DNA of 64,000 nucleotides from Harmothoe impar (Eukaryota > Annelida > Polychaeta > Phyllodocida > Polynoidae): contig OX381720.1 in assembly GCA_947462335.1 (NCBI GenBank), forward strand, positions 60,350,233 through 60,414,232, written 5' to 3'. The translations under genes were made by a program, and so were the position numbers. This document shows, one piece after another, positions 10,740 through 21,809 of the stretch. The notes beneath the pieces are model-generated. The model was not told the DNA's origin and did no database searches. It worked only from the letters and a program-made list of their open reading frames with translations. Positions within the stretch are counted from its first letter, which is position 1. Every line of letters begins with the position of its first letter.

Positions 10740-13595
10740 ATGACTATGGTTGATTTTAAAGGGAAAAAGGGTATGCACTTTTGTCATATGAATGCACGTA
10801 GCCTTGTATCAAATAAAATTGCCGTTAGATTAATGTTGGAAAACTCTAATATTGATATATTGGGTATCTCAGAGAGCTGGCTAAATGAAAAAATGCCAGA
10901 CAGTCAGGTGGCAGTGAAGGGGTATAATATAGTTAGGTTGGATAGACAGGATTTAACTGAGAAGGAATGGGGTGGAGGAGTTCTTTTGTATATAGCTAAT
11001 GACATCACATACACCACTAAAGCTTTTACAGCTTATGATAGTAGTACGAAAGATCTTGAAATACACTGTGTAGCAGTCAGTAGGGGTAAGCAAAAGCCAA
11101 TATTACTCATAAATGTATATAGGCCAGATAAAAATATGAAAAATGCCTTGGACAAAATTTCAGATATATTCACAAATTTGGACAAAAATAAATATAGTGA
11201 AATTATAATGTATGGTGATTTTAATGTGAATTATAAGCCAGGAGTCATTAAAGCTAATGGGCTCAGAAGTTTATGTCAAACACTAGGGTTGACTCAACTC
11301 ATAATGGAGGATACTCATGTTAATCCTGATACTGATAATACTATGATTGATCTTATTTTTACAAATAGCAGACATATAGTATCATCAGGTGTACTTGCCC
11401 CAGCTATCACTGACCATCACCTCATATATGCCACTAGATCCTATGTCCAACGTCCTATTAAAAAGGCAGAATTCACAGGGAGAAGTTATAAGAATTATAT
11501 TGTGGAAAATTTTAAAATGGGTTTGAAAAATACAAATTGGGATACATTCTGGCAAGCTAATACCCCTGATAGGGCATGGGATATATTTGTGACTCAAATC
11601 ACATTCCTTATAAATCTCACCTGTCCTATAAAGACATTTAGCTTTAAGCAAGAAAAGCAGCCCTGGATTGATGCACAGCTCATGAGGCAAATACATGAAA
11701 AAAATGCTGCCATGGCTAAGTATAGGAGGACTAACAATGAAGATGATAAGAACATATCAGACTTCCTCAGAAATAGGTCCAAGGCTGCTTGCAGAATGGC
11801 TGAGAGGGAATACCATATGGATAAGCTAAATACAAATGTGGAAAACCCCAAAGAATATTGGGCACAAATTAATGACATTTTGAACCCTAGGGTAAATGAT
11901 CCACATTTTAATCTGGTACATAATGATACCCCTATCCCAGATGCTGACACAGCAAACTTCATTAATGAATTTTTTGCTACCATAGGTGACAAACTAGCTC
12001 AGAACATGAATGCACCATGGAACCCTCCACACCCAAGGGTTAATAAGCATTTTACAGTTAGAGATTGTTCCGAGGAAGAGATGGTTAAGCTAATAGGAAA
12101 TATTAATACAGGCAAAGCCTCAGGGGTTAAAGATATATCGTCTAAAATCCTTAAGGATGCCATGATGTGTCTCCCAGAGCATGTCAGATTTATTATTAAT
12201 TTAGCAATGAGAACTTTCTCTTTTCCTGATGATTGGAAAATTGCACAAGTTAGTCCCCTCCCTAAAGGGGGTGATGCATCCGAGGTATCCAATCTTAGAC
12301 CCATTAGTATCCTGCCCATTCCTGCCAAACTGGCTGAGAAGGTTATTCATAGACAAATGCTTGAACATGTGACAGAAAATAATATATTGACTGATAAACA
12401 GGACGGATTTAGGCCAAAAAGATCTACTATTGACAGCCTGACAAGACTGACTGAAGACATATTTGACTCCTTTAACAAGGACAAAGTTACCACTGCAATA
12501 TTTATAGATTTCAAAAAAGCATTTGATACTTTAGACCACAAAATTCTACTAAAAAAGTTGGATATGCAAGGTTTTGGAATAAACACTATAAAATTGATTA
12601 AAAGTTACTTAAGCAATAGAAAACAATGTACAAAAGCAAACAAAATAATTTCAGACCTACATCCTATTAACTGTGGAGTCCCACAAGGATCCGTGCTAGG
12701 GCCCTTATTATTTTTACTGTATATAAATGACTTGAGTTTATGTCTCACTGCCTTGAAGTGTCAGCACTATGCAGACGATACTGTTATTTATATAGAACAT
12801 AAGCCAAATTGTCAGCAAGTGGAAGCCACCCTTAATAATGACTTAAGAAATGTTTCCCAGTGGTGCTTAAGCAATAAATTATCCTTAAATACTAAAAAGA
12901 CAAAAGCTATGACATTTTACACACAGGCACTTCTCAACAGATTGGTCAGACCAAGGCTGGCTCTGGGGCAGGATCCTATCCTCTATACCCCAACTTATTG
13001 TTATCTAGGCATGACTCTGGATTCTCAGTTAGCTTTTAAGAAGCATGTGGATGTGGTGGGTAGGAACTTGGATTTCAGATTATATTTATTTAGAAGAATA
13101 AGGCTAAAAATGCCTAGCCATGCTGCTATAAGTGTGTTGAAACGGATGATTATGCCTGCTCTGGACTATGGAGACATACTTTACATGATATGCACTGATA
13201 CTCATTTGAGTAAGCTTCAAACTCAAATTAATGGTGGAGTGAAGACAGCCCTTAGAAATAAGGAAACTGTAAACACAGAAAAGTTAAGAAAAGTTATCAG
13301 GGTAAACACACTTAAGGAGAGAAGAAGTAAACATCTTGAAATGGCTAGTTTCAAAGCTGCTCAGAAAGAGGCAAATATAGATACAAGGGACATTAGAACA
13401 AGAATGCATGACGGTACTCTAATGACTGTAGTCATACCCAAAAATCCCATTAGTAGAAAGAAATTAAGCTATAGATTATCCATAGAGTGGAATAAACAGT
13501 TAGTAGAAACCAGGGAGATTGACAATGAGGTCAAATTCATCTCATGGTTAAATGGGAAATATGAAGATCTTATTGATCTACTCCCAGATATTTAG
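10740..13595 (+). CDS. Non-LTR retrotransposon endonuclease-reverse transcriptase
   Basis: This is a single uninterrupted 951-residue frame. The N-terminal third is an exonuclease-endonuclease-phosphatase (APE-type) endonuclease: HMNARSL near residue 17, ISESWL near 43, YGDFNVN near 159 and ITDHHLIY near 223 carry the expected Asn, Glu, Asp and Asp-His residues. The reverse transcriptase follows: NLRPISILP near 520, FIDFKKAFDTLDH (residues 588-600, first catalytic Asp), GVPQGSVLGPLLF near 646 and the catalytic YADDTVIY near 677. There is no RNase H domain. The layout fits the CR1/L2/Jockey group, where the endonuclease nicks the target and the reverse transcriptase primes on it. The first ATG lies only about 15 codons before the endonuclease, so the frame looks complete. 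I see no ORF1/gag upstream; it may be absent or lost by 5' truncation. The lack of stops suggests a young or recently active copy. Clade assignment is uncertain. Confidence 0.95.
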   Translation: MTMVDFKGKKGMHFCHMNARSLVSNKIAVRLMLENSNIDILGISESWLNEKMPDSQVAVKGYNIVRLDRQDLTEKEWGGGVLLYIANDITYTTKAFTAYDSSTKDLEIHCVAVSRGKQKPILLINVYRPDKNMKNALDKISDIFTNLDKNKYSEIIMYGDFNVNYKPGVIKANGLRSLCQTLGLTQLIMEDTHVNPDTDNTMIDLIFTNSRHIVSSGVLAPAITDHHLIYATRSYVQRPIKKAEFTGRSYKNYIVENFKMGLKNTNWDTFWQANTPDRAWDIFVTQITFLINLTCPIKTFSFKQEKQPWIDAQLMRQIHEKNAAMAKYRRTNNEDDKNISDFLRNRSKAACRMAEREYHMDKLNTNVENPKEYWAQINDILNPRVNDPHFNLVHNDTPIPDADTANFINEFFATIGDKLAQNMNAPWNPPHPRVNKHFTVRDCSEEEMVKLIGNINTGKASGVKDISSKILKDAMMCLPEHVRFIINLAMRTFSFPDDWKIAQVSPLPKGGDASEVSNLRPISILPIPAKLAEKVIHRQMLEHVTENNILTDKQDGFRPKRSTIDSLTRLTEDIFDSFNKDKVTTAIFIDFKKAFDTLDHKILLKKLDMQGFGINTIKLIKSYLSNRKQCTKANKIISDLHPINCGVPQGSVLGPLLFLLYINDLSLCLTALKCQHYADDTVIYIEHKPNCQQVEATLNNDLRNVSQWCLSNKLSLNTKKTKAMTFYTQALLNRLVRPRLALGQDPILYTPTYCYLGMTLDSQLAFKKHVDVVGRNLDFRLYLFRRIRLKMPSHAAISVLKRMIMPALDYGDILYMICTDTHLSKLQTQINGGVKTALRNKETVNTEKLRKVIRVNTLKERRSKHLEMASFKAAQKEANIDTRDIRTRMHDGTLMTVVIPKNPISRKKLSYRLSIEWNKQLVETREIDNEVKFISWLNGKYEDLIDLLPDI

Positions 13596-14052
13596 ATGGG
13601 GGAGGGGGGATAGGGGGTCTCGACCCAACCTATCTGTGAGATTATGTATAAATACATGATCTCATAAGGTAGTAATAATGGTATAATATATACTAAGAGT
13701 CAAGCCAATTATCATTTATTTGCCTTCGATTTTTATGAAGAAAAGGCCCTTGCACACACATCATCTTTATCATCATCTTTACCATCTCATTAACCTAACA
13801 AATTACATATAAATTTTTTTTGATTTAATATACTAACATAGTCATATTTTCACCCATATGCTGATTAACATCATGGCATATTATATATACCAATTCCATC
13901 ATGGTATAAATGGATCCACTGAGCACACTCATCCATAAGAGATGAGCTTGTTCAGTGGTTGCCATTAGTATACACTGTTCTTTACAATAATACAGGCTAT
14001 AAGCCTATGAATCGGACAGTATAAATAAAGAATTACAAACAAACAAACAACC
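13596..14052 (+). mobile_element. 3' UTR and tail of the non-LTR retrotransposon
   Basis: AT-rich UTR. A stem-loop lies at 13916-13958: CCACTGAGCACACTCATC pairs imperfectly with GATGAGCTTGTTCAGTGG. It is followed by an AATAAA signal at 14024-14029 and a short ACAA repeat tail ending near 14052. A 3' hairpin close to the tail is common in elements whose reverse transcriptase recognises its own RNA end; that role is inferred here. Confidence 0.65.
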
Positions 14053-14204
14053 TTTTTTATTTTATTTTGGCCTCATTGAGAACATTAACGTGCACATGAA
14101 GCCGGGTACATCCTCCATGCCTCATGCTGTACTTACACGGCTTATAGCACAGACAGGTAGCGGGGTGCCGGGCAGCTGGTCACCACCACTAAGGGAGCGT
14201 TCAT

Positions 14205-14340
14205 TATTTATGGCAGGGGGGGGGGGCGAGCATTTAGCAAATCGAATACGTCAAAGAAAAGTGACCCCCCCCCTCGGAATAGGTGAAAAAAAAGTGACCC
14301 CCCCCTCGGAATAGGTGAAAAAAAAGTGACCCCCCCTCCA
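14205..14340. repeat. 31-bp tandem repeat with C-runs
   Basis: Three units contain AAAAAGTGACCCCCC and CCTCGGAATAGGTG, after a G-run at 14215-14226. Confidence 0.85.
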
Positions 14341-14935
14341 CCATAGATCGTTTATAACAAAAACTAAATTGGCTTGTACTAGTTGAATGTATGTAATCCT
14401 GGCCTTTCAGACACTCACCATCTTCAGATTATCACACTGTGGTCTTTATATATCCCCTGGTGCATATAAGCCCTTCTGCCGTTATACCCTCTACCAAGCT
14501 GGGGGTGCCGGTTATACAAGGTTTTTTAGAAATACTACAACAGTAGAGTGAGGCCTTGTTAGTCCAACCAGTCCCATTGCATGCAGAAGCTGGTCTGATG
14601 TCGAATCCGATAGATCATTGAAACATATTTGTCTGCTTTGTCTCATGAAATAACCCTCAATGCCTTTGTCTATACATGCAAGTTGCAGGCCATATACAGG
14701 AATTTATAGTAGGTCAACTTTAAATTGTTCTAGCCATATTGTTGCATGGTTGTGAATAAGAGATTCGGAGAACTGAGGCTAACTTAAATGAGTGAGGAAT
14801 TGGAATCTCAGATTCATTCATTGCCAATGGTGACGTCATGGGCTGCAGCAGATAAGCCTGCTGTGCTCCCTTCTTATACCTCATACTTCACTAAATGAGT
14901 CAGAATATTGTTAACTAGTACCAAGACCATAGATT
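14341..14935. other. Gene-free stretch
   Basis: No tandem structure or domain-bearing frame seen. TCATGAAATAACCCTCA near 14643 matches the hairpin arm at about 2484-2500, hinting at a fragment of the same foldback family. Confidence 0.45.
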
Positions 14936-15500
14936 GAAGCCATCATAAAATTAGGGTGGTGTTTTCTTTTAAAGGGGTTTGGGGGCTATGCCCCCTAGGA
15001 AAATTTTGAAAATTTAGACATAATTTGGTTATATGTTACCTGGTGCTGTACTAATACATCTAGAGGTTGTCACATGTTACCTGGTCCTGTACTAATATGG
15101 TAATCCGCTCTGATTGGACAGCAGCATCTGGGGGTTACAGGCCCGTATCCAGACTTCCAGATGGGGGGGTGACCTGGCTCCAAAACTGGACCTTTTACCA
15201 TCCCTGAAAATTTGAAATAACTAGACTTCCAATGGTGCATTCTAATGCATTTTGGCATCTAATATTCAACAGCTAAGGTGTGTAATTATCACCTACCATA
15301 CTGATTGACCAGGGGTGGATCCAGGAGTTTCTAGAGCGGGGAGGGGCAAGATCTGGCTGAGGAAGTTGTTAGGGGGTGAAGTATCACAAGTACAGCATGA
15401 GTATCACAAGTGCAGCACTGTGTATCGGAAGTGCAGCTAGGGGGGTTGGGGGCATCCCCCCAAGAAAATTGAAATTTAAAGATCAAATGGTGCATTCTAG
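14936..15500. repeat. Degenerate GGGGGCTATGCCCCC-type repeat block
   Basis: Diverged units contain GGGGGCTATGCCCCCTAGGA (14981), GGGGGCATCCCCCCAAGAAA (15448), AAAATTTGAAA and a twice-used ATGGTGCATTCTA (15233 and 15488). A related unit is at 20085-20340 (CCACAGTCCCCAGGAAAATT). The family is non-coding, of unknown origin. Confidence 0.55.
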
Positions 15501-15689
15501 TGCATTTAAGAGCTGTAGATTGAGAGATTGGTGTGTTCTCATTTATACAATATTGCCCATTAATTTCCTTGAACATCCCTCCCCTACATATGGGCCTCTC
15601 AAATAAGCCTTCTCAGGATAGACACAACCTCTCCCTCCATATGCCTTTGTGTCTCTGACCATCCCTCTGGGAGGCTATTTTCCTACCAT

Positions 15690-15880
15690 TGCCTTTACCT
15701 CTAGCCAGGTACAACAACCCTCTCTAATCATTTCCCCAACTAGTGGCCTGGCAACTCCCCTTATATGTTCTATTATATTTGGACTTAATTCCTTGGATGA
15801 TTTGCTTCCTAAGACATTTTTCCTTGCATTTTCCAAATTCGAGGAGGTGAGGGCTGACTGTACTCTACTTCTACATATCC
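15690..15880 (-). mobile_element. Interspersed repeat family F, copy 1
   Basis: It is the reverse complement of 62460-62665: GTGGCCTGGCAACTCCCCTT, TATTTGGACTTAATTCCTTG, GATTTGCTTC, CATTTTCCAAATTCGAGGA and GGGCTGACTGTACT match in order. The termini in the 62-kb copy are inverted (ACAGTCGGTCCACTCTTCCT versus the complement of GGTAGTGAGGGCCGACTG), so this is probably a MITE family. Confidence 0.7.
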
Positions 15881-15961
15881 CTGCCATTCCTTGCCTTTTT
15901 AAGCTATAACCCGCCTCCTCCCTGCCTTTCATTCCCAATATCTATCCATTGACAGTCCTCA

Positions 15962-17645
15962 CTCCCTAGAAGTTCCCCACCTAGGTCACCCCAAAGGTGC
16001 CCCCCCCCCCCTCCATGTCCCACACCATCCATGGTCCTTGCTCCCCAGAAGTTCACCACCTAGGTCACCCCCAAAGGTGCCCCCCCCTCCATGTCCCACA
16101 CCATCCATGGTCCTCACTCCCTAGAAGTTCCCCACCTAGGTCACCTTAAAGGTCCCCCCCTGAAATCTCCACTGTCCCCTTCCCTAAGACATTACGTAGA
16201 CAGCCCCTAGATCCAAATGATTCAATATGATGAAATATCTATCATAGAGTTTAGTGAATAGTATTTGCAGGTATTCAAAAATTCAATTTCAATGTTTGAC
16301 TCTAAAATCCCTAATAATTGTCCGATTAGAAGTTCCCCACCTAGGTCACCTTAAAGGTGCCCCCCCCCTTCATGTCCCACACCATCCATGGTCCTTGCTC
16401 CCTAGAAGTTCCCCACCTAGGTCACCCCCAAAGGTTCCCCCCCCCAAAAGTCCAACACCATCTATGGTCCTCATTCCCTAAAATTTCCTGACCTAGCTCA
16501 CCCCAAAGGTCCCACCAAGGTCCAACACAATTGCCACTCCTCACTCCCTAGAAGTTCCCTACCTAGGTCACCCCCTAAAAGTCCTCCCCAAGGTCCAACA
16601 CCATCTGTGGTCCTTGCTCCTTAGAAGTTTCATCTAGGTCACCTCTCAAGGTCCCCACCTAGGTCACCTTTAAATGTCCCCCCCCCCCCAAGGTCCAACA
16701 CCATCTATGGGCCTCGCTCCCAAGAATTTCCTGACCTAGGTAACCTCCAAAGGTCCCACCAAGGTCCCACACCATTGCCAGTCCTCATTCCCTAGAGGTT
16801 CCCTACCTAGGTCACCCCCAAAGGTCCTCCCCAATGTCCAACACCATCTATGGTCCTCGCTCCCTAGAAGTTCCCCACCTAGGTCACCCTCAAAGGTCCC
16901 CCCCAAAGTCCAACACCATTTATGGTCCTCATTCCCTAGAATCTCTTGACCTAGGTCACCCCCTAAAAGTCCTCCCCAAGGTCCAACACCATCTGTGGTC
17001 CTTGCTCCTTAGAAGTTTCATCTAGGTCACCTCTCAAGGTCCCCACCTAGGTCACCTCCAAAGGTCCCCCCCCCCCCCCCAAGGTCCAACACTATCTATG
17101 GGCCTCGTTCCCAAGAATTTCGTGACCTAGGTCACCCCCAAAGGTCCCACCAAGGTCCCACACAATTGCCACTTCTCACTCCCTAGAAGTTCCCTACCTA
17201 GGTCACCCCCAAAGGTCCTCCCCAAGGTCCAACACCATCTGTAGTCCTCGCTCCCTAGAAGTTTCATCTAGGTCACCCCCCAAGGTCCCCACCTAGATCA
17301 CCTCCAAAGGACCCCCTCCCCCCCAAGGTCCAACACCATCTGTGGTCCTCACTCCCTAGAATTTCCTGACCTAGGTCACCCCCAAATGTCCCACCAAGGT
17401 CCCACACAATTGCCAGTCCTCACTCCTTAGAAGTCCCCCCCCCCCCTCCTAGGTCACCCCAAAGGCTACCCCCCAAAGTCCCACACCATCCATGGACCTC
17501 CCTCCCTAGAGGTTTCCCACCTAGGTCACCCCCCCAACGTCCCACACCATCGACAGTCCTTGCTCCCTAGGAGTTCCCCACCAAGGTCACCCCCTGAAAT
17601 CTCCACTGTCCCCTTCCCTAAGACATTACGTAGACAGCCCCTAGA
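15962..17645. repeat. Decayed satellite array flanked by duplicated unique sequence
   Basis: About 17-20 diverged units of roughly 85-100 bp each carry CTCCCTAGAAGTTCCCCACC, CTAGGTCACC and a C-run before GTCCAACACCATC. A non-satellite segment (16160-16330; CCCTGAAATCTCCACTGTCC through ATTGTCCGATT) is repeated almost exactly at 17600-17765, so the array was extended or duplicated together with its edge. Frames in the array are non-genic. Confidence 0.9.
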
Positions 17646-17800
17646 TCCAAATGATGAAATATGATGAAATATCTATTATAGAGTTTAGTGAATAGTATTT
17701 GCAGGTATTCAAAAATTCAATTTCAATGTTTGACTCTAAAATCCCTAATAATTGTCCGATTTACAAGCTGCGAAAACCTCTAGAAAGCCAGTGTCCAGGG
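17600..17800. repeat. Duplicated edge segment with a family E core fragment
   Basis: This is the second copy of the segment at 16160-16330. Its end (CCCTAATAATTGTCCGATTT) also matches the interior of family E copies 1 and 3 (AATAATTGTCCAATTTACAA), so a truncated family E element was probably part of the duplicated segment. Confidence 0.55.
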
Positions 17801-18167
17801 CTCCAAAATGTGGACCTTTTTCTCTCTGGGGGTTCGTGGGGGGGTGACGAGTACCCCAAGTCACCCCCCTAGCTACGGGCCTGCGGTTACCAGGGTTACC
17901 AACTGTCAGTCCGTGTGACAACCTGCACCGTTTGTAGTGGGGTGGGGGAACAGGTGCGGAATGGCTGGTTTAGGGTTGGTGTTGGACTGGAGGCATAGTA
18001 TTAGCTACACTGTACTGATTTATCATTATGTAAAAAGGATTTAGGTTCGATCCACTACGGATGGATTTGGCCCTTGCCTACCACATTCTTTCTATCCCAT
18101 ACTGACCTTGGTAATCACGCTTTTATCTAATTTTAATTTTAATCTCTCCTTTCTCCATTTTCTTTTT

Positions 18168-18190
18168 TTGGGGGGGGGGGAGGGGGTGGA
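18168..18190. repeat. Poly-G run
   Basis: A run of about 12 G followed by AGGGGG, within a gene-free stretch (17801-18364). The 123-residue minus frame at 18092-18463 shows no domain. Confidence 0.8.
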
Positions 18191-18364
18191 GTAGCAATAT
18201 GGCACGATAGAAATACTGCTTGTCTGGGTGTCTTTGTCTATTAGAGAACCACCTGAGGCGAGGTCTGGGGCTCCTGTACACAACGAGGCCGTGTCAGGGA
18301 GTGTGTGGTCGAGGCGCTGTGCGAAGGTCGCCGACACAGACTCATTTCCACAAAGGATCCAAAT

Positions 18365-19573
18365 TAGGGTAGGTTCACCCTGAGTCAAACTCATACCTTG
18401 AGTCAACCACTTTTGACATGAAATTACAAGTTCAATATGCATCTGGTGACAATAAACTCCCACTGATTTAAGAATTCAAGTGTTTTCCAAATATATACTG
18501 CACATTACATCCACATCATCACTCTTTTTCATACTGTAAAATCAGTCAGAAGTACTCCTGTTTGACCTGTTTTGGCAAACAGAGAATGAAAATCTCCCCA
18601 CTGTTCATACTCTTTGGTAGTTGATTTGAAGTGTTTGTCCCTTTCATACACAGTGTCAATCAGTTTTGTGAGCAGCATATGTATCTAAATCACACAAATC
18701 ATGTCTTTATTGAGCAAAATCAATTTCCGAAATTACATTTAGGACTGATTTTGTAAGGTATACCCATTTCACCTTAAGTCAGCCATGAATTCACCCTAAG
18801 TCAGCCACATCATACCTTAAGTCAACCATCCGGTTTTCTTCTCTGGAATCTCCCCTGGAATTCTCTCACCTTGAATTTCTGTCCAAGAACATTCCCCCTA
18901 CCCTTGGGAATACCTCCTCCTTCCAGAATACCCTCTTCTACTACAGGGTTAAGGATAGCAGGCCTACTTGTGAATGGTATAGAGGGCAAGGGTGAAACGC
19001 AAAAAGAGGGGGAAAAAGGGGGTGAGAAGGCAGAGCCCCCCCATATATTCAATAGAACTCCATACTGCATGTCTATAATGTTATATTTGGTCCTCATTGC
19101 CCATACAAGTAATATTTACTTGTATTGATAGCTCATAATGCAATTGTATTCACCTAAGGTACAGTACTGACTTTGTCTTGATTATTCCATATTCAATAAA
19201 TCATTTTCTTCTCTATTGTTAGTTGTAACATATTGATATATGATGCATGCATTCATCCATTTATGAAAATCAGAAAATTACTGGTTTATTCCACATATTT
19301 CTGGTGGTTTAAATATGGCTGACTCAAGGTGCATTTTGGCTGACTTAGGGTGAAAAGGGGCAATTCTGAATACTCTGATAAATCATGGAATTAAATACTG
19401 TAAACTGATATATGGCATTGTAAGACATCATGAAAGTTACTCTCCAGAGCAATACCTAAAGTTTGGTGCAATTGTGAAGGATATGCACAAAAAACTCTAG
19501 GAGCAGTTAGACCTGAAAGGTAGCTCATAAAAAAACATGAATCAGACCGGTTGAAAGTGGTGAACCTACCCTA
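18365..19573. mobile_element. Non-autonomous DNA element (about 1.2 kb)
   Basis: The termini TAGGGTAGGTTCACC (18365-18379) and GGTGAACCTACCCTA (19559-19573) are exact inverted copies; the outer TA could be a target duplication. Inside are repeated words: ACCTTGAGTCAACC, CACCTTAAGTCAGCC, CACCCTAAGTCAGCC on one side and GGCTGACTTAGGGTG on the other. No transposase frame is visible, so a larger relative would have to mobilise it. Confidence 0.65.
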
Positions 19574-20080
19574 CTAATAAAAAACTAAAAATCTCTTCTT
19601 TTCAGTTTCCGCGTTGTGACAATTCCAAAAACATCCTCGTCATAACCATGTCTATAATGGGTACACAATTACCCGAGATGCACGCAGCATGAGCAGCTCA
19701 TGGGCACTTCCGGTTTAAGTTGAGTGACTCCAAAGGTCAAACTGTTATTGACCAGCGTCCGTCAGCGGCCTACACTCTCCAGCCGATGTTCCGGCCGCCC
19801 AAGCACCTCTAGAGGAACCCTTACAAGGACGACTGGGCTTGGAGAGTGCTCGGGCCGTGTGAGCATGCGCAGAGCTTACCGGAAGTTGACAGGCGGGTGG
19901 AGAGGAGGCTGGGTAGTGTTTGTCTTTGGTGTTTTACCGATTACCGATTCCAGCAGGCGGAAGGGGTCAGCCCCGCACCCCGCACCCCACACTCCTGCTG
20001 GAGGTGACTCGTGCTACTCTACCCTCTTGGAGTGGTTTTATTTTTAAACTATTCCACATCACTACTACAGGGCGTCGGAA
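19574..20080. other. Mostly gene-free; possible decayed exon at 19695-19915
   Basis: On the plus strand, a frame through 19715-19915 reads without low complexity except for one stop after about 30 residues (…MFRPPKHL, stop, RNPYKDDWAW…). It has no ATG, no strong splice signals and no recognisable domain. It could be a relic exon or chance. Confidence 0.2.
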
Positions 20081-20425
20081 GGTGGATAAAGTTGGGGGGG
20101 CCCAGGTCCCAAAACCTAATGGGTGTTAGTTGGAGGAAGTCACAAATAGGGGTCTTGGGCCACAGTCCCCAGGAAAATTTAGGAATTTCCCTTTACAATT
20201 GGCACATTTGGAGTGGTTTGTTAGATCTTTAGAAACTTTTGAGAATTTACACCTAAATCTTTGTGTTCTGATGGAGTTTGAGCTTGTCATTTGAGAAAAT
20301 TTTAGGAATTTCATCTTGAGACCAGTGTTTTCTAGGGGTTTCTGAGCTGTTTCCCAAAAAGTTGGGGGGGGGGGGGCAACACATACTTTGCCCCCCCATC
20401 TTTAAAGTTGCCCCCCCCCCTGTTC
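20081..20425. repeat. Degenerate CCCC/GGGG-flanked repeat
   Basis: It contains CCACAGTCCCCAGGAAAATT and an inverted G-run/C-run pair (TTGGGGGGGGGGGGGC at 20363 and TTGCCCCCCCCCCTG at 20408). It resembles the block at 14936-15500. Confidence 0.5.
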
Positions 20426-20584
20426 CGCCGCCACTGTACTACTAGCTTCTCTTTTAAAGTTTGTGTGCATGCCTTCTGTTTAAGTGAGTGAAGTGTTTTC
20501 TTGCTCTTATATCGCCGGCAGCCTGGTCCAAGGATGCGTGAGTAAATGGTAAATGGTACCCAGCATGTGTGTAGGTTGAACCTG

Positions 20585-20815
20585 GACAGTGGTCTTTTGC
20601 ACAGCAAATTTTAACGATTTCTCCTTTAGAAATACTATGATAACGATCCCCTTTTAGTAATCGTTGCAAGTTTATTTCTCACTAAATGGTATATCTATCT
20701 TAGGAAATACTTTAATAACGATTGCTTTTAAAGATAGCATTATGATCGTCAGTTTTGTTAAGATTTTTGATGATATCGTTATAATTCTGCTGTGCAAAAT
20801 CCCACAGTGGGGTGT
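20585..20815. mobile_element. Small inverted-repeat element, copy 1
   Basis: Ends ACAGTGGTCTTTTGCACAGC and GCTGTGCAAAATCCCACAGT are inverted copies. The interior has TATTTCTCACTAAATGGTAT and ACGATTGCTTTTAAAGATAG. A diverged direct copy of the right half lies at 21810-21950. Confidence 0.6.
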
Positions 20816-20894
20816 GCACAGTTATAAATGATGCTTTCGTTAGCCTTAAGAGTTTAGACATGCTATGATGACGATCACCATCTGGGGCTGGCAG

Positions 20895-21788
20895 ACTGTT
20901 CGACAGATCGGCGGTTCGACAGAATTTCCGAATTTCCGAGACTGTTCGACAGGACGGTTCGACAGATATTTTTTTTCGACAGGACTATTCGACAGGTGCC
21001 TACTAACGTGACTTATCAGCTCATATCACGGTTGTCTAAAGCTTGGAATTCAATTAGATAAGAGGGCCAAGTGTCAGAGTAACCATTTAAAGGATGCATA
21101 TTTTTTTATGGAACTGCACACATGTGGATAAAGTGGTTACATGGGCATGTTTGGTATCAAATCAGAGCTCATTCTGATTTGTGTACAACCAGCTGATGAT
21201 GTATGGGGATTTACTGCAGTGGGTGGAAACAGGTTTACAGAGTGACCTTGGAGATGAGGGGTTGGGGGGAAGATGCTGATGTCAGCATTCATTCCCGATA
21301 AGCCCCGGGACGCAGCGACCCGCCTCCCGGCCGCCTCCCGGCCGTCCTCACTGTTAAACCTTAAGGACTGCATGATGCTTAAGCAGTGCCTCAATAGTAA
21401 TGTTCATTTGTTGTTATGTAAACTATTTAAGGAGTTTTTCAAACCAGAGGATGCCATAAGGACATTTACACAGGAGACTTAACAAATACATCTTGACTTC
21501 CTTCCTATACCTACTTAGTCACTTGAGTGTATGTAGGAGGGGCTCAGAGGGGCTCAGAATGACGGTAGTACGGGACAACTCCGCGATGCCAGATCACAGA
21601 ACCATTTACCAGTGATGTCTTAACACCGTAATGCACCTTGAAAATGTAATCTGTCGAATGGTCTTGCTAAAAAAAAGAATCTGTCGAATGGTCTCAAAAA
21701 TCTGGCGAACAGTCTTGATAATTCTGGCGAATTGTCCTGTCGAATCGTCCTGTCGAACTGGCAATCTGTCGAACTGTCCTTTTCCCAC
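20895..21788. mobile_element. Foldback with TTCGACAG-rich arms
   Basis: The left arm (20895-21000) carries many GTTCGACAG words, and the right arm (21640-21788) carries the complement CTGTCGAA. The outer edges CCATCTGGGGCTGGCAGACT and the complement of GTCCTTTTCCCACCATCTGG correspond. It sits inside the small element at 20585-21950, splitting it into two parts. The roughly 640-bp interior (21001-21640) holds no coding frame with a domain. Confidence 0.6.
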
Positions 21789-21809
21789 CATCTGGTGCTC
21801 GCTACAGGT

